From Symsagittifera roscoffensis (taxonomy: Eukaryota; Xenacoelomorpha; Acoela; Convolutidae), in assembly GCF_963678635.1 (NCBI RefSeq), contig NC_087070.1:20567461-20631460 (forward strand): DNA of 64,000 bases. The letters are read 5' to 3'. Position 1 is the first letter of the stretch; every line of letters begins with the position of its first letter. The position numbers were made by a program, and so were the translations under genes. A model generated the notes under the pieces. That model ran no database searches and was not told the origin of the DNA. It saw nothing but the letters and a program-made list of their open reading frames with translations. Positions 59,640 to 64,000 of the stretch are shown here, one piece after another.

Positions 59640-60440
59640 TTTCAATTGAAGCTCAAAACAACAATACCTTTTGAATGATATAAAAAACTCAAAAATGGCT
59701 AGTTAAAAAGTCGAAATATGTCTGAAGAAACCTTCTGACAAATATTCCGTTACTTTCGTATCGAAAGTCGGAACAAAAAGAATTACCCAAAATTTTTGTA
59801 ATTTAATTGAATATGATTGAAATTTTACCAGTCAATTATGGATCATGAGATGTGAAGAAAGTTTGAACATTCATTGCGGCAGATTCTCTCAGATTTATGA
59901 AAATTTAACAAAAACGCAAAACAAACTTCAAAATTTAGGTTCCGCTTTTTTCTTCGAAGTGAAGAAAAGTTTGGATTTGATGAACATAAAAACATTAAAT
60001 GAAATAAAATAAAATGAAAAACTTTTTTTTCTAAAATTTGAAAATTTTTCTATGAAAATCGTCCCCACACCTCATATAAAGTACAAAATAATAAATTTCG
60101 CTCCTTGTAAAAAATCATTTATGGCAAATAAGCTTCTTTCAACCAATTTGGAACGATTTCTAAGACGGATTAATTCTCCGCTTACGCGTTAATAGCGCGA
60201 AATATATCGCGCGTTAATTGTCCCAAATTGGTCAAAATGGCCAAAATGGCAATCTTTAAACCCTCATAACTTTACGAAAACTAATCACAGGTGAAATATC
60301 TTTTCAAATTTAAGCTCAAGACAACAAAAATTTTTGAATGATATAAAAAATTTCCGTCAAAAATGGCTAGTTAAAAAGTCGAAATTTGTCTGAAGAAAAA
60401 AAAACCCACCCCGAGCACAAATATTCCGTTGCTTTCGTAT
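59640..60440 (+). repeat. R1-family repeat copies flanking the assembly gap
   Basis: AATGGCTAGTTAAAAAGTCG followed by GTCTGAAGAAA occurs near 59690 and again near 60360. The second copy is preceded by TATATCGCGCGTTAATTGTC (60200). The region matches 51225-51735 in inverse. A repeat next to the gap is a likely cause of the assembly break. Confidence 0.7.
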
Positions 60441-60714
60441 CGAAAGTCGGAACAACAATTTCTCACAGTCATGTTACGAAAGTTAACTTTAGAAGACAAG
60501 CAACTGGGCAAAAAATAATAAGTGCTGAAAAAACAAAGCACAAATTATACGAACTAAGTATTGCTCAATTCCTCAAATTGACATCAGATTGACTTTGGAG
60601 AAGCAATTGTAACTGCCTCAACCATTGAAAGTATTTTACTAATTTTTATTTTTTTACTTTGAGCAAAGTAATAAGTGAAAATTATGATATGGTGAATCTC
60701 ATACTCAGCCGAAT

Positions 60715-60778
60715 TGAAGATGGAGTTTCCGGTAAAAACTTAAATTAGACATTTTTTGAAAAACTCCATCTTCGAAAA
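60715..60778. repeat. inverted repeat GAAGATGGAGTTT / AAACTCCATCTTC
   Basis: 13-bp arms at about 60716 and 60764, separated by roughly 35 bp, could fold into a snap-back structure. Confidence 0.6.
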
Positions 60779-60992
60779 CTATGCTGGTTATCAACAGAAA
60801 AAAAAACATATCTATATTTCTTTTTTTTGTTGTTAGTTTTTTGCCATATAATTTTTGTACCTTTTTAGCATGAGAATAGTTCAAACTATTTTTCCGCTTA
60901 AGGACGTTTGAAAGAATATCATTTGCCGTCTTTCACGCAAGCTAAGTTGAAAGTTATTTTCAAATTTTTTTTTTCATTATTGACCTGAAAAT

Positions 60993-61428
60993 CAGGGGCG
61001 GATTTAGGGGGGGAGGGCGGGGGGGCGGACGCCCCCCCCTCAGGGATTCGACCCCCTGCCGACCCAAAGGGTCCCCCCTTTGATACTTTTTCAGAAATCC
61101 ATTTTTGGCCGACCGACCCTAAAATTTTTCTAAAGGCGCCTTCGGCGCCAATATATACTAACTTTGAGGGGGAGCGCGCGCCAAAAAAACGCGATTTTTT
61201 TGTCAAAATTTTTCAAAAATTGCCCAAAAACGGCTGTTTTGACTGTTTTTTCAAAAATTTGCCTGCGGCGCAGAAAATTTAGCCAAAGTAGGGGCAAAAC
61301 AGTGCTTTGGGAGAGCTCGAAAAATCAATTTGGTCGACCTAAAAAAAAAAAAAAGGTCGTCAAAATTTTGGAAAATTTTTTGAAAATCCGCCCCCCCCCC
61401 CCTCGAGAAAATCCTAGATCCGCCCCTG
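60993..61428. mobile_element. 436-bp hAT-like MITE with exact 8-bp target duplication
   Basis: Left TIR CAGGGGCGGATTTAGG (60993-61008) and right TIR, inverted, CAGGGGCGGATCTAGG (61413-61428). CTGAAAAT flanks both sides exactly (60985-60992 and 61429-61436). CAGGGGCG-type ends and an 8-bp duplication are hallmarks of hAT elements. The interior is GC-rich near the ends (runs of seven to thirteen G or C) and has no transposase. Confidence 0.95.
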
Positions 61429-61828
61429 CTGAAAATAATTCGATTTTATTTTATTTGGAAAAACGTGTTCAAGACTGCAGAAAAATTTGCTGATTTTGCT
61501 GAATATTTAAAAAAACAGAATATATTCATGAAAGTCATTATAATGAATTTTGAAAAGATTATAATCTAATCTAAGTAAATTGTTCAAAAATAATGTACTA
61601 TTATTGATTATAATCACTTTTCAATACCAAATTAAATTAGAAAACCGAGTGGGTTGCTTAATTGAATTTTTTATGATTTAGAAAAATTTGAGAAGCAAAT
61701 TTTATATATTTCTGAATAAATTGTATTGAGTTCTCGGAACCATAAAAATGGTAATTGAGCTGTTCTTATAACTGAGAGTTTCGCGAACACAAACGTTTTT
61801 TGACTGTTTAGATATCACATTTTCTCAC

Positions 61829-61902
61829 CTGTCTTCTGCTCTCTATATCAAATACGTCTCTGCATTGCACCAGGTGTTTGTGAGACAGTCGCTTGCACAG
61901 GG
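61829..61902 (-). CDS. protein kinase gene, N-lobe exon (helix C to beta-4)
   Basis: 74-bp exon; acceptor TGTCTTTTCAG, donor GACAG before GTGAGA. It reads LCKRLSHKHLVQCRDVF then DIESRRQ, which matches the L-x-x-L-x-H-x-x-I/L-V-x-x-x-D-V-F pattern of the kinase N-lobe. It ends in phase 0, whereas the catalytic-loop exon begins in phase 2, so one exon is missing between them. The Gly-rich loop and VAxK exons would lie beyond 61902, past the antisense LINE or outside the window. Assignment to the same gene is by strand, order and phase. Confidence 0.75.
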
Positions 61903-62142
61903 CTGAAAAGACATTCTGCGTCTTCGCTACCAATGCAACGGATGGTCACCATTTTAAATAGTTTCTAGATCACCTCATCTTTTTAGTTAATGTCAGGATC
62001 ACCTCAAAATCACAAATATATATAATAGAGGCGATACAAAAAAAACCGTTTGTTGACCAAAAAACGTTCATAATGCTTTCAAGTTTTCACCATAAAGGGC
62101 ACAAACATTTATTTTAATGAAAATTCGGAAAAGTTGCAATAA
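61903..62142. other. sequence between kinase N-lobe exon and LINE
   Basis: Short AT-rich stretch, presumably intron of the kinase gene. No feature seen apart from the acceptor at 61903-61912. Confidence 0.4.
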
Positions 62143-63219
62143 ATGGTTCCGAGTAAATGTATTGATCATTTAATTGCTAATTTTGACGCCAACGTAAAAA
62201 CACTGGATTCAACTATTTCTGATCATTTTCCCGTAATTGTATCTGGTTACGTGAATGTTGATCCGCAAGAAAATCAAGATAACTGCTATAGAAATCTTAA
62301 AAATCTTTACCGTGACGATAATATTTATAAATATTTATTCCTCTTAGAAAACAAATTGTCAAAATTTTATAAGCTTAGTGATCCCAATGAGAAATTATGT
62401 CTGTTAGTTGAATCCATAGTTTCATCAATTGATCGTTTTGCTCCCTTAGAAAAATTGAAATCACAAAAACAGTCATGGGTTACCGATTCAACCAAAAAAG
62501 CCTTCAAAAACCGCAATCGGCTTTTCAGTAAGTGGGTACGAAATCCTACTGAATTGAATAAACTGAAATATTCTCAAGCTAGAAATTTAGCAACCAAGTT
62601 AATAAGAAATGAAAAAAGAGTTTATTACGACAAAAAAGTTGGAAATGGTAGAAATTCGAAAACGCTGTTCCAGGCCTTTAATGAATTTTGCAAAGGAAAC
62701 TCCAAAAACACGTGTTTTTTGGCTGCTGATGTTTTTAATGAATTTTTTGCCTCAGTTGGCGAGAAACTGAGAAATCCTGAATTCGATTACAAAGAAGCGT
62801 TGGGTTATGTAGATCGCATCGAAAAATCAATGGTGTTTTATGAAATTACCCGCAAGGAAATTGAAAATGCCATATATATGTTGAAAAACAAAGGTTCAAA
62901 TGGTCATGATGGCATAAATAACAAAATTATAAAATTATCGCTGCCTGTAATTTCTGTAAGAATTTGCAGCCTTTTCAACCAATGCGTTAAGAGTGGTTAT
63001 TTTCCTCAAGGCTTAAAAGTTGCAAAAGTTGTTCCCCTTTTTAAGGGAGGTTTAAAAGATTCTTTGGAAAATTATAGACCTATTAGTTTACTCAGTTCAC
63101 TCAGCAAAATTTTCGAAAGCATAATATTCAATAGAATGTATAACTTTGCTAATAAGCAGAAGCTTTTTTATGAAAAACAATTTGGATTTCAAAAGAAAAA
63201 TCATGCGTGGACGCATTAA
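62143..63219 (+). pseudogene. LINE ORF2 fragment: endonuclease end and RT N-terminal part
   Basis: 358-codon frame. SKCIDHLIANF and STISDHFPVIV (SDH motif) close the endonuclease domain. A linker follows, then RT motifs VAKVVPLFKGG, ENYRPISLLSSLSKIFESII and KQFGFQKKNHAW. The frame ends at TAA 63217 just after this. The next RT motifs continue in another frame from about 63207, so one small indel breaks the protein. Confidence 0.88.
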
Positions 63220-64000
63220 TCGAATTCACCGAATTTATTAGAGAGGGATGGGACAAAAAATTAGTTGGTAAATCATGCCTTGTTGATCTCAAAAAAGCAT
63301 TTGATACCATAAATCATGATCTTCTTTTGGCAAAATTGGAAAAATACGGATTTAGAGGCCGGATTCTTTGTCTTCTAAACAATTACTTTACAAACCGATT
63401 TCAATTTATTGAAACTGATAATAAAATATCTTCTAGTCGCTTTATGCCATGTGGAGTACCGCAAGGGTCAGTTTTAGGTCCGTTTTTGTTTTTAATATAT
63501 ATAAATGATCTTCCGAAAATTGCTGAAGGATCTGAGGTTGTTCTATTTGCTGATGATACTACAATATGCAAAGCAGAAAAAAATTGTTTCGATAGTTTTG
63601 ATAGTTCGTTAAGTAAAATGGATAGATGGTTCAAAACGAATGGACTTTGTGTCAATCCTGGTAAAACTCAAATAATGAAATTTGGTAATAACTTTTCAAA
63701 AGATTACTTTGCTTTTGGTACTACAGTTCAAATTACAAATGTGTGTAAATATTTAGGCATTTTTGTTGCTAAGAAACTTACTTTCAAATTTCACATTGAA
63801 CATGTGTGCAAAAAATTAATTAAATTTTGTGGCATTGTCTGGAAAGCTAGGTATGTTTTTTCTAAACAGCAGATGCTTCGCTTCTACAAAGCATATATAA
63901 ATCCTGCAATCACTTATGGAATTTTAATATACGGCAATACTTCCCAATCTCACCTTACCGAGATAATGAAACTACAAAAAAGAATCTTGAGAGCAATTTT
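63207..64000 (+). pseudogene. LINE ORF2 fragment: RT catalytic core, continuing past window
   Basis: Second frame, open to the window end. It contains CLVDLKKAFDTINHDLL (motif A Asp), CGVPQGSVLGPFLF (motif B), VVLFADDTT (motif C FADD, 63546-63560), NPGKTQIMKFG (motif D) and VCKYLGIFV (motif E). Catalytic residues are intact. The GVPQGSVLGP and YRPISLL motifs fit the jockey/CR1 group rather than RTE or L1. Confidence 0.9.

Larger units (their letters stand above)
62143..64000 (+). mobile_element. jockey/CR1-like LINE, 5'-truncated, running off the window
   Basis: The fragment begins within the C-terminal end of the apurinic-like endonuclease and continues through most of the reverse transcriptase. 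A TAA abuts the first ATG, and no endonuclease N-terminus is visible upstream, so it is truncated, as is usual for LINEs. It is oriented opposite to the kinase gene and probably sits in one of its introns. Confidence 0.88.

Noticed and set aside
59293-59649. 118-codon frame spanning the assembly gap
   Set aside because: Most of it is N; not evidence of coding.
61164-61493. 109-codon frame as a transposase of the hAT-like element
   Set aside because: Lys/Pro-rich homopolymer-driven sequence without an hAT dimerisation or RNase H-like core; the element is a non-coding MITE.

Overview
The window reads as nuclear DNA of an animal, most likely an AT-rich, repeat-laden invertebrate genome in draft assembly (a 200-N gap lies at 59426-59625). 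The evidence is GT-AG introns with T-rich 3' ends, a BEL/Pao LTR retrotransposon (a superfamily known essentially from metazoans), a jockey/CR1-like LINE, and hAT-like and MULE-like non-autonomous elements. There is no sign of bacterial gene organisation. I cannot name the species.

Layout. 1-16836: at least three tandem copies of a unit of about 5.63 kb. Each holds a decayed FLYWCH-type zinc-finger fragment, a degenerate minisatellite built on CGAC-containing words, and pieces of two dispersed repeat families. Copies 1 and 2 are nearly identical; copy 3 is older and cut short. 16837-26026: mostly non-coding, with a second member of a TIR family (19801-20465), a 203-bp tandem duplication, a G-rich tract, and a 2.7-kb minisatellite related to the one in the tandem unit. 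26027-31038: a spliced + strand gene whose two visible exons join in phase. It encodes a type II membrane-anchored class I SAM-dependent methyltransferase resembling the bacterial demethylmacrocin/mycinamicin O-methyltransferases. 32495-34766: foldback/TIR elements and a duplicated 706-bp unit. 36389-43778: a structurally complete BEL/Pao element (188-bp LTRs, ATAGT target duplication) with a broken gag-pol. 43784-54.9 kb: mostly non-coding, including a compositionally distinct 2.2-kb island and short TIR elements. 55021-61902, minus strand: five exons of a CAMK-group, Chk2-like protein kinase gene whose N-lobe start lies beyond the window. Its introns or spaces host a MULE-like MITE (9-bp TSD), an hAT-like MITE (exact 8-bp TSD) and, further upstream, an antisense LINE (62143 to window end).

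Only two host genes are well supported: the methyltransferase and the kinase. Almost everything else is repeat or transposon. The most noteworthy items are the membrane-anchored macrocin-O-methyltransferase-like gene, the homogenised 5.6-kb array, and several uncharacterised non-autonomous element families whose members can be matched to each other inside the window.
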